DNA of 64,000 nt from positions 2,513,501 through 2,577,500 of the forward strand of contig NZ_CP009452.1 in NCBI RefSeq assembly GCF_001278035.1. The letters are read 5' to 3'. A program made the position numbers and the translations under genes. The notes under the pieces were generated by a model that saw only the letters and a list, made by a program, of their open reading frames with translations, had not been told where the DNA came from and ran no database searches. Shown here in pieces: positions 25,266 to 33,850 of the stretch; positions within the stretch are counted from its first letter, which is position 1, and every line of letters starts with the position of its first letter. This DNA is from Sphingopyxis sp. 113P3. GTDB lineage: Bacteria > Pseudomonadota > Alphaproteobacteria > Sphingomonadales > Sphingomonadaceae.

Positions 25266-25839
25266 CGGGCGATTATTCTACCGGCGCGCCTTGCAGGCAA
25301 CCGCCGGGTGGCCCCCCGGGGCCGCGCTGAGCGTGAAGGCCGCTAGGTGAGCGCCATATCCCGCAAGCAAAGGGCCGAAATCGAACGTGCAAACGGGCGA
25401 CCTCCATTTTCGGCTATGCTGCGGGAATGACCCTGTATCCGAAGATATAATTCTCCCGCCTGCGTAGTATCGGATGGGCCTGGGGTCCTATTCGACTGGC
25501 GCAAAACGGGACGCTCTGAGGGCGGCGCCGACGGCAATGATAGTTACCCGCTCCACGCTCCCAGCATGATGTCTCACGGCTCCTCAATGGATGAAGCTGC
25601 CCTCTACCTTGCCGACATGGTGTCCAAGCGGATGGGGCTTTCTGGTGGAGACACGAGCGCCGCAACGGCGACGGCCCAAGCGATAGCCGACACTCTCGTA
25701 TCTTTGCCGATTGGACCGCTGACCTGAAGATGTTCATGGCCTCAGCGCTTAATATTTCCCCCATTGAAGAAGGGCCTGCTGATTGGGCCAGCACGTCGCT
25801 GCCTCAAACCCGGCAGGCCTTACCATAACCTTCCTCGAT
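25266..25839. other. Gene-poor stretch with one candidate small gene
   Basis: No family-recognisable gene is found in this stretch between the divergent start of the amidotransferase gene and the 3' end of the nitronate monooxygenase gene. Several short frames exist on both strands; only the 53-codon frame at 25566-25727 reads like protein. A 32-codon frame at 25730-25828 follows it with little support. The sequence is less GC-biased than its surroundings. Confidence 0.45.
25566..25727 (+). CDS. Candidate small protein (53 aa), unknown
   Basis: The frame starts with a double ATG and encodes about 53 residues. The sequence MDEAALYLADMVSKRMGLSG, then an alanine/threonine-rich helix (AATATAQAIADTLV), is amphipathic and protein-like, with no unlikely arginine runs. 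There is no clear Shine-Dalgarno (CCAGC before the ATG) and no recognised family. It could be a remnant or a small regulatory protein. Confidence 0.3.
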   Translation: MMSHGSSMDEAALYLADMVSKRMGLSGGDTSAATATAQAIADTLVSLPIGPLT

Positions 25840-26820
25840 TTATCGCCGGAAGCCGGCGAGGCGCTGGTCAATGATGACGTCCGCCTCGCCGATGATCCGG
25901 TCTATGAGTTCCTGGCAGCTGGGGATGTCGTGGATCAGCCCCTGGACCATGCCCGCCCAAAAGACGCCCTTGGACAGGTCGCCGGTTTCGAGGAGTTCGC
26001 GGCCCGCCTTGCCGTTCACCAGCTCGGCGACGTCGGCAAAAGTCGCGCCGGGGACGGACAGGCGGCGCACCACCTCTTCAGACACCGCACTCTTGCCGAC
26101 GCGCGCGGTGTTCTTGAGGCTTCGGAAAATGAGGAAGCTCCCGCGCTCGTCATTGTCGACATAGGCTTGCTTCACATTGTCGTGGATCGGCGCTTCCCTG
26201 GTCGCACAAAAGCGGGTGCCCATGTTGATGCCCTCGGCGCCGAGCGACAGCGCTGCAACGAGCCCGCGGCCATCGCCAAAACCGCCCGAGGCGAGCATCG
26301 GGATCTTCACCTTGTCCGCGGCGGCCGGAATGAGGATCAGCCCCGGGATATCATCCTCGCCCGGGTGCCCTGCGCATTCGAAGCCGTCGATCGAGATGAT
26401 ATCGCACCCCGCCTTTTCGGCCGACAGGGCGTGGCGAACCGCGGTGCATTTGTGGAGAATGGTGACGCCATGGGGCTTCAGCATCTCCCAAATCTCACGT
26501 ACCGCCTGGGTGCCTGCGGTTTCGACAATCTTCACCCCGCCATCGATGATCGCCTGGGCGTAGGCCTTGTAGTCTGGCGCGTTGATCGTCGGAAAGACTG
26601 TCATGTTCACGCCGAAGGGCTTGTCGGTCATCGACCGGCATTTTTCGATCTCGTCGCGCAGCGCTTCAGGACTCGGCTGAGTGAGTGCCGTCAGAATGCC
26701 AAGGCCGCCCGCGTTCGACACCGCGCTCGCCAGTTCGGCATAGCCGACGCTCTGCATGCCACCCTGGACGATCGGGTGTTCGATCCCAAGCATCTCCGTG
26801 ATCCGCGTCTTGAAAGCCAT
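25840..26820 (-). CDS. Nitronate monooxygenase / NAD(P)H-dependent flavin oxidoreductase family
   Basis: A 326-residue FMN TIM-barrel protein of the 2-nitropropane dioxygenase family. Seen are LGIEHPIVQGGMQSVGYAELASA, GGLGILTA, PFGVNMTVF, DGFECAGHPGEDD, LASGGFGDGRGLVAALSLGAEGINMGTRF and the phosphate-binding end. Family members oxidise nitronates, but homologues inside acyl-CoA clusters are often enoyl-type reductases or of unknown role, so true nitronate activity is not certain. It is divergent from an acyl-CoA dehydrogenase gene, with a MerR-type palindrome (26882-26897) between the starts, suggesting joint control. Confidence 0.88.
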   Translation of the reverse strand: MAFKTRITEMLGIEHPIVQGGMQSVGYAELASAVSNAGGLGILTALTQPSPEALRDEIEKCRSMTDKPFGVNMTVFPTINAPDYKAYAQAIIDGGVKIVETAGTQAVREIWEMLKPHGVTILHKCTAVRHALSAEKAGCDIISIDGFECAGHPGEDDIPGLILIPAAADKVKIPMLASGGFGDGRGLVAALSLGAEGINMGTRFCATREAPIHDNVKQAYVDNDERGSFLIFRSLKNTARVGKSAVSEEVVRRLSVPGATFADVAELVNGKAGRELLETGDLSKGVFWAGMVQGLIHDIPSCQELIDRIIGEADVIIDQRLAGFRR

Positions 26821-26881
26821 GCGTTGTTCTCCCTTCCCGATCTTGCCGCTACGGCATTGCTGACTTCACCCTTGAATTAAG

Positions 26882-26897
26882 TTGACGCTTACGTCAA
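26882..26897. promoter_or_regulatory. MerR/LiuR-type operator between divergent catabolic genes
   Basis: TTGACGCTTACGTCAA has arms TTGACG/CGTCAA around four bases. Its centre lies about 70 bases from the nitronate monooxygenase start and about 50 bases from the acyl-CoA dehydrogenase start, so one site may serve both promoters. It matches the site upstream of the merR gene at 12 arm positions. Confidence 0.7.
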
Positions 26898-26940
26898 CGT
26901 CGGCTCATAGCAAAATGATTAGATAGCGAAGGGAATTGAA

Positions 26941-28125
26941 ATGTCGGCAACAAGAACGGGCATATCGGACCGGGCGCTTGAGATCGCGGTGCGGGTCGAG
27001 GCGTTCGTCCGCGAAACGGTGATCCCGTATGAAAAAGACCCACGCCGCGACCATCATGGCGCGCCAACCGACGAGCTGGTGATGGAAATGCGCGAAAAGG
27101 CGCGCGCTGCGGGTGTGCTGACGCCGCACATCCTTGACGACGGCAGCCACCTCAATCAGCGCGAGACCGCTGTGGTGCTAATCAAGAGCGGTCTTTCCCC
27201 GCTCGGACCGCTTGCCTGCAACACGATGGCGCCCGACGAGGGCAATATGTATTTGCTCGGCAAGGAGAGCAGCCCCGAGCTCAAGGAGCGTTTCCTCAAA
27301 CCAATGATTGAGGGCCGTGTGCGCTCAGCGTTCTTCATGACAGAACCCGCTGACGAAGGCGGCGCAGGATCCGATCCCTCGATGATGCAGACGACATGCC
27401 GCCCCGACGGCAATCACTGGGTCATAAGCGGGCGCAAGACCTTTATCACCGGGGCGGAAGGCGCGCGGGTTGGAATCATCATGGCGAAGGCCGAGGAAGG
27501 TGCGTGCATGTTCCTTGTCGACCTGCCTGACCCTGCAATTCACATCGATCATATACCCAATACGATCGACAGCTCGATGCCGGGCGGCCACGCGACGCTG
27601 ACCATCGATAATCTGCGCGTCCCTGCGGACCAGATGCTCGGCGAGGCCGGCGAAGGCTTCCGCTATGCACAGGTCCGTCTCTCCCCTGCCCGCCTGTCAC
27701 ACTGCATGCGCTGGCTCGGTGCGTGCATCCGGGCCAACGAGATTGCGACCGATTATGCCAATCGCCGCCATGCTTTCGGCAAACCGCTCGTTGATCATGA
27801 GGGTGTGGGCTTCATGCTCGCGGAGAATCTGATCGACCTCAAGCAGGCCGAGTTGATGATCGACTGGTGCGCAAGCGTGCTCGATACCGGGTCGCTCGGC
27901 ACCGCCGAAAGTTCGATGGCGAAGGTCGCGGTATCGGAGGCGTTGATGCGCATCGCCGATCGCTGTGTTCAGGTGATGGGAGGCACAGGTGTGACCGACA
28001 AGACAATCGTCGAGCAGGTGTTTCGCGAAGTCCGCGCCTTTCGCATTTATGACGGGCCGACCGAGGTCCATAAATGGAGCCTCGCCAAGAAGATCAAGCG
28101 CGACTGGAAGGCGCAGCAGGACTGA
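26941..28125 (+). CDS. Acyl-CoA dehydrogenase
   Basis: A 394-residue FAD enzyme that introduces the alpha-beta double bond in an acyl-CoA. Blocks seen: SAFFMTEPADEGGAGSDPSM (substrate/FAD loop), WVISGRKTFITGA, RHAFGKPLVDHEGVGFMLAE (FAD-binding arginine), VQVMGGTGVTDKTIVEQVFR and the terminal YDGPTEVHKWSLAKKI. The C-terminal helix resembles acyl-CoA dehydrogenases of the FadE/ACAD10-11 group. AAGGGA precedes the ATG. It is the first gene on the + side of the shared operator and likely begins the catabolic cluster. Confidence 0.92.
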   Translation: MSATRTGISDRALEIAVRVEAFVRETVIPYEKDPRRDHHGAPTDELVMEMREKARAAGVLTPHILDDGSHLNQRETAVVLIKSGLSPLGPLACNTMAPDEGNMYLLGKESSPELKERFLKPMIEGRVRSAFFMTEPADEGGAGSDPSMMQTTCRPDGNHWVISGRKTFITGAEGARVGIIMAKAEEGACMFLVDLPDPAIHIDHIPNTIDSSMPGGHATLTIDNLRVPADQMLGEAGEGFRYAQVRLSPARLSHCMRWLGACIRANEIATDYANRRHAFGKPLVDHEGVGFMLAENLIDLKQAELMIDWCASVLDTGSLGTAESSMAKVAVSEALMRIADRCVQVMGGTGVTDKTIVEQVFREVRAFRIYDGPTEVHKWSLAKKIKRDWKAQQD

Positions 28126-28175
28126 CCGACGCTCACGCCGCCGACCGCCAGTCCATATCCGTAGCGTCAAACCAC

Positions 28176-28191
28176 TTGACGTTTACGTTAA
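28176..28191. promoter_or_regulatory. MerR/LiuR-type operator before the coupled dehydrogenase pair
   Basis: TTGACGTTTACGTTAA is a near-perfect palindrome of the same type as those at 10180 and 26882, ending 46 bases before the ATG at 28238. It lies in the 112-base gap after the previous dehydrogenase gene and implies an internal promoter. Confidence 0.7.
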
Positions 28192-28237
28192 CGTACGGAT
28201 GATGGGCGGCCACCAGGGCGGAGGAATCGGGAGTCGC

Positions 28238-29332
28238 ATGTCGATATTGTACGATGAGGGACAGGAGGCGATAGCGACGGAGTCGCGTCGTGTTTTGGAG
28301 GCGCGAGTGAGCAAGGAGGATATGCTGTCCTTGCTTGAGGGCGTTGGGCGTTATCATGAGGGTTTCTGGAGGACGGCGAAGGAGCAGGGCTGGACGGCGC
28401 TGGCGCTTCCGGAGGCGTATGGGGGGCTCGATCTGGGGCTGGTCGAGCTTGGTCTGATTGCGCATCAGGTGGGGCGGACGCTGAGCGGGGCGCCCTTTCT
28501 GACCGCGAGCTTTGGGGTTGCCAAGGCGATTGCGCTTTACGGATCGGACGATCAGAAGGCGGCGTGGCTTCCGGGTCTTGCGCGCGGCGACACGATCGGT
28601 GCGGTGGCTTTTGCCGAGGGGGCGAACGCCCTTCCCGCGGCGCCTTCGCTGACGCTGGCGGCGGGCCGGCTCGAGGGCCGGGTGAGCGGGGTTGCGGGCG
28701 GTCTTGCCGCCGAGGTTGCGCTGGTCTTTGCGCAAGGGCCGGAGGGCCCGGTGCTCGCGATTGCCGATCTCGCAGAGGCCGAGCGCAGCGCGATTGCGAG
28801 CTTTGACAACAGCCGTCTTTACGCCGATCTTGCCTTTGCCGGGACGCGTGCCGAGCTGCTTCTGGCTGGCGAGGCGGCGCGCGAGGCGGCGCTTCACATT
28901 CTGGCGCTCCAGGCGGTGATCACCGCGCACGAGCAGACGGGCGGCGCCGAAGCCTTGATGGAGATTGCGCGCGACTATGCGGTGACCCGCAAGGCGTTCG
29001 GCCAGCCGATCGGCGCCTTCCAGTCGATCAAGCACCGCATCGCCGAGCTTTACGCGCTCGTCGAGCTTGCGCGCGCCAACGGCATTCATGCCGCCTCGCG
29101 CGAGGGCAAGGATGATTTCATCACCGCAGCGGCCGCGGCGCGCATCTCGGCGACCGAGGCCTATGACACCGCCTCGCGCGACTGCGTGCAGATCCACGGC
29201 GGCATCGGGGTGACGTGGGAGCTTGGCCTCCACCTCCACACCCGCCGCGCGCGCAGCCTTGCGATCGAGCAGGGTCCTTTATTCTTCTGGGAAGACGTTC
29301 TCGTCGACCGCCTGACGGGAGAAGCGGCATGA
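28238..29332 (+). CDS. Acyl-CoA dehydrogenase, small subunit-type
   Basis: A 364-residue acyl-CoA dehydrogenase homologue. It keeps ALPEAYGGLDLGLVELGLI, the arginine block YAVTRKAFGQPIGAFQSIKH and VQIHGGIGVTWELGLHLHTRRA, but its middle region is alanine-rich and lacks the usual TEPxxGSD loop (here AFAEGANALPAAP). Such divergent members pair with a normal one to form heteromeric enzymes in steroid and bile-acid breakdown. The ATG at 28238 follows GGGAG; its stop overlaps the start of the next dehydrogenase (ATGA), supporting a complex. The coding strand is unusually G-rich at its 5' part. Confidence 0.85.
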   Translation: MSILYDEGQEAIATESRRVLEARVSKEDMLSLLEGVGRYHEGFWRTAKEQGWTALALPEAYGGLDLGLVELGLIAHQVGRTLSGAPFLTASFGVAKAIALYGSDDQKAAWLPGLARGDTIGAVAFAEGANALPAAPSLTLAAGRLEGRVSGVAGGLAAEVALVFAQGPEGPVLAIADLAEAERSAIASFDNSRLYADLAFAGTRAELLLAGEAAREAALHILALQAVITAHEQTGGAEALMEIARDYAVTRKAFGQPIGAFQSIKHRIAELYALVELARANGIHAASREGKDDFITAAAAARISATEAYDTASRDCVQIHGGIGVTWELGLHLHTRRARSLAIEQGPLFFWEDVLVDRLTGEAA

Positions 29333-30534
29333 GCGACCTCGAAGCCTTTCGCGCCAGGGCCGCCGCCTGGCTCGAAGCGATGGTCCCCCTTTATGGCAAG
29401 GCCGCGCGCGAGGGCCTCACCGAGGCTGAAGACCTCGCGCTGGCCCGCCGCTACCAGAAGGCCAAGTTCGATGCAGGCTATGCCGGGATCAACTGGCCAA
29501 GAGAGTTCGGCGGCCAGGGCCTGGGCCATCTCGAGAAGGTCACCTTCGATACCGAGGAGATGAAGCATGGCTTTCCAAGCTTCTATTTCGGCATCTCGCT
29601 CGGCATGCCGATCCCCGTCCTCATGCAGTTCGGCCAGGACAAGGCCTGGGTGAAGGAACGCGTGCTCAAGGCGCTCCAGGGCGAGGAGATCTGGTGCCAG
29701 CTCTTCTCCGAGCCATCGGGGGGCTCCGACCTTGCCGGGCTGCGCACGCGCGCCGAGCCCGACGGCAATGGCTGGAAGATCAACGGCCAGAAGCTGTGGA
29801 CGAGCTGGGCCCAGTACAGCGACTATGGCGTCATCGTCGTGCGCACCGATCCCAATGTGCCCAAGCACAAGGGCCTCACCTACTTCTGGGTCGACATGAA
29901 GGCCCCCGGCGTCACCGTCCGCCCGATCAAGCTCGTGGGCGGCGACAGCCACGTCAACGAGGTCTTCTTCGACGATGTGAAGATCAGCGACGATCAGCGC
30001 ATGTCGCCCGTCGGCGGCGGCTTCGCGGTCGCAATCGCAACGCTGATGATCGAACGCTATGTCGCAACCGACAGCGCAGGCTTTGGACCCCACCTCGATC
30101 TCTTCACAAGCCTCGCCAAGAACACCGACCTCAACGGCAGACCCGCAATCGAGGACGGCCGCATCCGCCAGCAGATCGCACGCAACTACGCCATGCGCAG
30201 CGCCCTCCAGTCGATCACCGCACGCGCAATGGCCATGATGCAGGCCGGCATGACACCCGGCCCCGAAGGATCCCTCAACAAACTCGTCGCCGTGCGATCG
30301 CGCCAGAAACTCTCCGAACTCGCCATCGACCTTCAAGGCACCAACGGCCTCCACTTCAACCCCCACGCCTCCCAAAAGGAAGACTGGGCCGCAAGCTGGA
30401 TCAACGCACCAACCGGACGCATCGCAGGCGGCTCCGACGAAACTCTCCTCAACACCATCGCCGAAAAAATCCTCGGACTCCCACAAGATCACCGACCCGA
30501 CAAAGGCATCCCCTTCAACCAAATTCCAGCCTGA
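29329..30534 (+). CDS. Acyl-CoA dehydrogenase, large partner
   Basis: A 401-residue acyl-CoA dehydrogenase. INWPREFGGQGL, QLFSEPSGGSDLAGLRTRAE, WKINGQKLWTSWAQ, a C-terminal QGTNGLHFNPHAS and IAGGSDETLLNTIAEKILG are family blocks of the FadE17/FadE-type enzymes that act on bulky or ring acyl-CoAs. Its ATG overlaps the stop of the preceding dehydrogenase, so the two are probably subunits of one alpha2beta2 enzyme. Codons near the 3' end prefer C and A in third position, unlike the G-rich start of its partner. An SDR gene follows after AAGGAG with a 14-base gap. Confidence 0.9.
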   Translation: MSDLEAFRARAAAWLEAMVPLYGKAAREGLTEAEDLALARRYQKAKFDAGYAGINWPREFGGQGLGHLEKVTFDTEEMKHGFPSFYFGISLGMPIPVLMQFGQDKAWVKERVLKALQGEEIWCQLFSEPSGGSDLAGLRTRAEPDGNGWKINGQKLWTSWAQYSDYGVIVVRTDPNVPKHKGLTYFWVDMKAPGVTVRPIKLVGGDSHVNEVFFDDVKISDDQRMSPVGGGFAVAIATLMIERYVATDSAGFGPHLDLFTSLAKNTDLNGRPAIEDGRIRQQIARNYAMRSALQSITARAMAMMQAGMTPGPEGSLNKLVAVRSRQKLSELAIDLQGTNGLHFNPHASQKEDWAASWINAPTGRIAGGSDETLLNTIAEKILGLPQDHRPDKGIPFNQIPA

Positions 30535-30548
30535 CAAGGAGCCTCCCC

Positions 30549-31331
30549 ATGAAAATCGATTCTTCCGTTTCCGCTGTCGTGACCGGGGGCGCCTCCGGCC
30601 TCGGCCGTGCCACAGCCGAAGCGCTCGCCGCCGCGGGTGTCAAAGTTGCCATCTTCGACATCAACGACGCGCTCGGCGAGGAGGTCGCTCAGTCGATCGG
30701 AGGACTTTTCGTCCATGTCGACATCACTGACGAGCAGTCGGTCGTCGATGGCTTCGCCAAGGCGCGCGCGGCGCACGGACAGGAACGCGTTGCGGTACAC
30801 TGCGCGATGACCTCGCGCCGCGGCAAGACGCTCGCGTTCGACAAGGAGACGGGAAAATACCGCCGCACCCCCACTGAGGATTATGAATTTGGTGTCGCAG
30901 GCATTCTGACCGCCAGCTATCGCGTAGGCTCGATTGCCGCCGAGGGTATGGCGACCTTGCCCGAGCTTGAGGATGGCGAACGCGGCGCGATCATCTTCAC
31001 CGCGTCGGTCGCAGCGCAGGACGCGCAGATCGGGCAGGTGATCTACGGTTCGGCGAAGGCGGGCGTGAACGGCCTCGTTCTCCCGATGGCCCGCGACCTC
31101 ATGGATCTCGGTATCCGCGTGAACTCGATCATGCCAGGGGTGTTCGGCACACCGCTGCTTGGCAACATGAACCCGAAGGTCAAGGAAAGCCTCGAAGCCT
31201 CGGTTCCTTTCCCGAAGCGGCTCGGCAAGGCAGAGGAGTATGCGAGCCTCGCGATGGAGATGGTGCGCAATACCTATTTCAACGGTCAGGCCGTGCGCCT
31301 CGACGGCGCGATCCGCATGGCGCCGCGCTGA
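30549..31331 (+). CDS. SDR, hydroxyacyl-CoA dehydrogenase-like
   Basis: A 260-residue SDR with the TGGASGLG nucleotide loop (residues 12-19), FDIND as the NAD-selecting acidic turn, and Ser153, Tyr166, Lys170 (YGSAK) as catalytic set. FTASVAAQDAQIGQVIYGSAKAG and SIMPGVFGTPLL resemble 17-beta-HSD10/2-methyl-3-hydroxybutyryl-CoA dehydrogenases, so the likely job is to oxidise the beta-hydroxyacyl-CoA ahead of the thiolase that follows. The usual NNAG motif is altered to HCAMTS, so activity is not guaranteed. It is part of the + strand operon with the dehydrogenase pair and the thiolase. Confidence 0.87.
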   Translation: MKIDSSVSAVVTGGASGLGRATAEALAAAGVKVAIFDINDALGEEVAQSIGGLFVHVDITDEQSVVDGFAKARAAHGQERVAVHCAMTSRRGKTLAFDKETGKYRRTPTEDYEFGVAGILTASYRVGSIAAEGMATLPELEDGERGAIIFTASVAAQDAQIGQVIYGSAKAGVNGLVLPMARDLMDLGIRVNSIMPGVFGTPLLGNMNPKVKESLEASVPFPKRLGKAEEYASLAMEMVRNTYFNGQAVRLDGAIRMAPR

Positions 31332-31360
31332 CCTTCCTCTCTCACAAAAAGGAACCGAAT

Positions 31361-32611
31361 ATGTCCGAAGCCTATATCATCGACGCCGTCCGCACCCCGC
31401 GCGGGATCGGCAAGCCTGGCAAGGGCGCGCTCTCGCACCTCCACCCGCAGCATCTCGCCGCGACGGTGCTCAAAGCGATCCGCGACCGCAATAATCTCGA
31501 CACCGCGACCGTCGACGACATCGTCTGGTCGACCTCGACGCAAAAGGGCAAGCAGGGCGGCGACCTGGGCCGGATGGCTGCGCTGTCGGCGGGCTATGAC
31601 ATCAAGGCCAGCGGCACGACCCTCGACCGTTTCTGCGGCGGCGGCATCAGCAGCGTGAACTTCGCATCCGCATCGGTGATGTCCGGCATGGAAGACTGCG
31701 TCATCGCGGGCGGCACCGAAATGATGAGCTACACCGCGCAGATCGGCGCTGAGGAAGCCAACGCCGGCATCAAGCCGCTCGGCATGGGCTCGGGCAACGC
31801 AGCGCTCGACGAACTGCACCCGCAGTCGCACCAGGGCGTGTGCGGCGACGCAATCGCAGCGCTGGAAGGCATTAGCCGCGAGGCGCTCGACGCGCTCGCG
31901 CTCGTCAGCCAGCAGCGCGCCGACCGCGCGATCAAGGAAGGCCGCTTCGACAAGTCGGTGGTTCCCGTTTACAACACCGACGGCAGCGTCGCGCTCGACC
32001 ATGAGGAATTTCCGCGCCCCGACACCACCGCCGAAGGCCTCGCTGCCCTGAAACCGAGTTTCGCCGCACTCAAGGACTTCGATCTTGGCAATGGCGTGAC
32101 CTTCGCCAAGCAGATCCAGCGCCGGTACCCAAATCTTGAATGGGAAGGTGTCCACCACGCCGGCAACTCCTCAGGCGTAGTGGACGGCGCGGCGGCGGTG
32201 CTCATCACCTCCAGGGATTATGCCGACAAGCATGGCCTCAAGCCGCGCGCGCGCATCGTCGCTTATGCCAATATGGGCGACGATCCGACGCTCATGCTCA
32301 ACGCGCCGGTTCCCGCAGCGAAGAAGGTGCTCGAAAAGGCCGGCCTTACGACGGACGACATCGACGTCTGGGAAATCAACGAGGCCTTCGCCGTCGTCGC
32401 CGAAAAGTTCATCCGCGATCTCAAGCTCGACCGCGAGAAGGTGAACATCAACGGCGGCGCCATGGCGCTCGGACACCCGATCGGCGCCACCGGCTCGATC
32501 CTCATCGGCACCGCGCTCGACGAGCTTGAACGCTCGGGCGGCCGCTACGGCCTGGTCACCATGTGCGCCGCGGGCGGTATGGCCCCCGCAATCATCATCG
32601 AACGCATATAA
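31361..32611 (+). CDS. Acetyl-CoA C-acyltransferase (thiolase)
   Basis: A 416-residue thiolase that cleaves a 3-oxoacyl-CoA with CoA. The nucleophilic cysteine is Cys92 in LDRFCGGGISSVNFA, His372 lies in GHPIGATGS and the second catalytic Cys402 in MCAAGGM, so the full set is present. AAAAAGGAA precedes the ATG at the normal distance, 30 bases after the SDR stop. Together with the acyl-CoA dehydrogenases and SDR it completes a beta-oxidation round. Long-chain or branched specificity cannot be read from the sequence. Confidence 0.95.
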   Translation: MSEAYIIDAVRTPRGIGKPGKGALSHLHPQHLAATVLKAIRDRNNLDTATVDDIVWSTSTQKGKQGGDLGRMAALSAGYDIKASGTTLDRFCGGGISSVNFASASVMSGMEDCVIAGGTEMMSYTAQIGAEEANAGIKPLGMGSGNAALDELHPQSHQGVCGDAIAALEGISREALDALALVSQQRADRAIKEGRFDKSVVPVYNTDGSVALDHEEFPRPDTTAEGLAALKPSFAALKDFDLGNGVTFAKQIQRRYPNLEWEGVHHAGNSSGVVDGAAAVLITSRDYADKHGLKPRARIVAYANMGDDPTLMLNAPVPAAKKVLEKAGLTTDDIDVWEINEAFAVVAEKFIRDLKLDREKVNINGGAMALGHPIGATGSILIGTALDELERSGGRYGLVTMCAAGGMAPAIIIERI

Positions 32612-32715
32612 GATTGTCACGCGCGAGGCAGCGATCGAGAGCGGTTTCGCGCTTCGGATCGCGCCTCGCCTGAGCTCGACCCATGAGGACGAGCACACAA
32701 AGATAGGAGAGTGAT

Positions 32716-33846
32716 ATGGCAGGACCCCTCAAGGGCATTCGAATCATCGAGTTTGCAGGGATCGGCCCCGGTCCCTTTTGCGGCATGATGCTCGCCGACC
32801 ATGGTGCCGAGGTGATCCGCATCGACCGACCCGGCGGGTTCATGGATCCGCGCGACCCCCTGTCGCGCGGACGAACTTCAATTGCCCTCGACATGAAGAA
32901 CCCTGACGCCGTGCAAACCGCGCGCGATCTCTGCAAGAGTGCAGACGGCATCATCGAGGGCTATCGCCCCGGCGTGATGGAACGCCTGGGACTAGGCCCG
33001 GAGGTACTGCTCGGTGATAATCCGAAGCTCGTATATGGCCGCATGACCGGCTGGGGGCAGTTCGGTCCTTACGCCCAGGCGGCAGGGCACGACATCAATT
33101 ATATTTCGCTCTCGGGCGTGCTCCACGGTATCGGCCGCGCTGGTGAGAAGCCGGTGCCACCGGTCAATTATGTCGGCGACTTTGGAGGCGGCGGCATGAT
33201 GCTCGCCTTCGGCATGGCAAGCGCCCTGCTTCATGCTGCGAAAACCGGCGAAGGACAGGTAATCGACTGCGCAATGACCGACGGCTCGGCCCTCCTCGCG
33301 GGAATGACCTGGGGGTTTCGGGCGATGGGCCGCCTCAAGGACGAAGCCGGCGTCAACATGCTCGACGGCGGCGCGCATTTCTATGACACGTACCGCTGCG
33401 CCGACGGCAAGTTCATCTCGATCGGCTCGATCGAACCGCAATTCTACGCTCTGCTGCGCGAAAAGACCGGGCTGGACCGCGACACTGCGTTCGATGCGCA
33501 AACGGACCCCTCGCAATGGGGTCCGCTCAAGGAACGGTTGACCGTGCTCTTTGCGACGAAAACGCGCGACGAATGGTGCGAGCTCATGGAAATGACCGAT
33601 GTCTGCTTCGCGCCGGTGCTGTCGCTGGAGGAGGCGCCGAAGCACCCGCATAATATCGAGCGGGAGACCTTCATCACCGTCGGCGGTGCGACCCAGCCCG
33701 CTCCCGCGCCGCGCTATTCGGCAACTGTGAACGACACGCCGCGCGCAGCGCCCGAGGTGGGAGCCGACGCCGACAAGGTGCTCGCGAGCCTCGGATATGA
33801 CAGCGCGAAAATCGCGGCATTGCGAGACGGCGGCGCGGTGCGCTGA
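32716..33846 (+). CDS. CaiB/BaiF CoA transferase family (alpha-methylacyl-CoA racemase-like)
   Basis: A 376-residue type III CoA-transferase-family protein. GPLKGIRIIEFAGIGPGPFC, DHGAEVIRIDRPGG, RTSIALDMKNPDAV and the GHDINYISLSGVLHGIGR region are those of alpha-methylacyl-CoA racemase, which epimerises 2-methylacyl-CoAs before oxidation. That role would suit a branched or steroid-like substrate. A CoA-transferase role remains possible. A gap of about 100 bases separates it from the thiolase, and AGGAGAG precedes the ATG. The gene ends five bases before a convergent acyl-CoA dehydrogenase gene. Confidence 0.9.
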   Translation: MAGPLKGIRIIEFAGIGPGPFCGMMLADHGAEVIRIDRPGGFMDPRDPLSRGRTSIALDMKNPDAVQTARDLCKSADGIIEGYRPGVMERLGLGPEVLLGDNPKLVYGRMTGWGQFGPYAQAAGHDINYISLSGVLHGIGRAGEKPVPPVNYVGDFGGGGMMLAFGMASALLHAAKTGEGQVIDCAMTDGSALLAGMTWGFRAMGRLKDEAGVNMLDGGAHFYDTYRCADGKFISIGSIEPQFYALLREKTGLDRDTAFDAQTDPSQWGPLKERLTVLFATKTRDEWCELMEMTDVCFAPVLSLEEAPKHPHNIERETFITVGGATQPAPAPRYSATVNDTPRAAPEVGADADKVLASLGYDSAKIAALRDGGAVR

Positions 33847-33850
33847 TCGG

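Noticed and set aside
22495..25839. A proven genomic island inserted at tRNA-Lys.
   Set aside because: No integrase, transposase or repeated attachment sequence could be seen, so only an accessory-like composition is reported.
29694..30548. A long frame running from inside the acyl-CoA dehydrogenase into the SDR gene, suggesting a 545-residue fusion.
   Set aside because: The first 285 codons overlap the dehydrogenase in another frame and are Arg/Pro-rich. AAGGAG and an ATG at 30549 give a normal SDR, so no fusion is supported.
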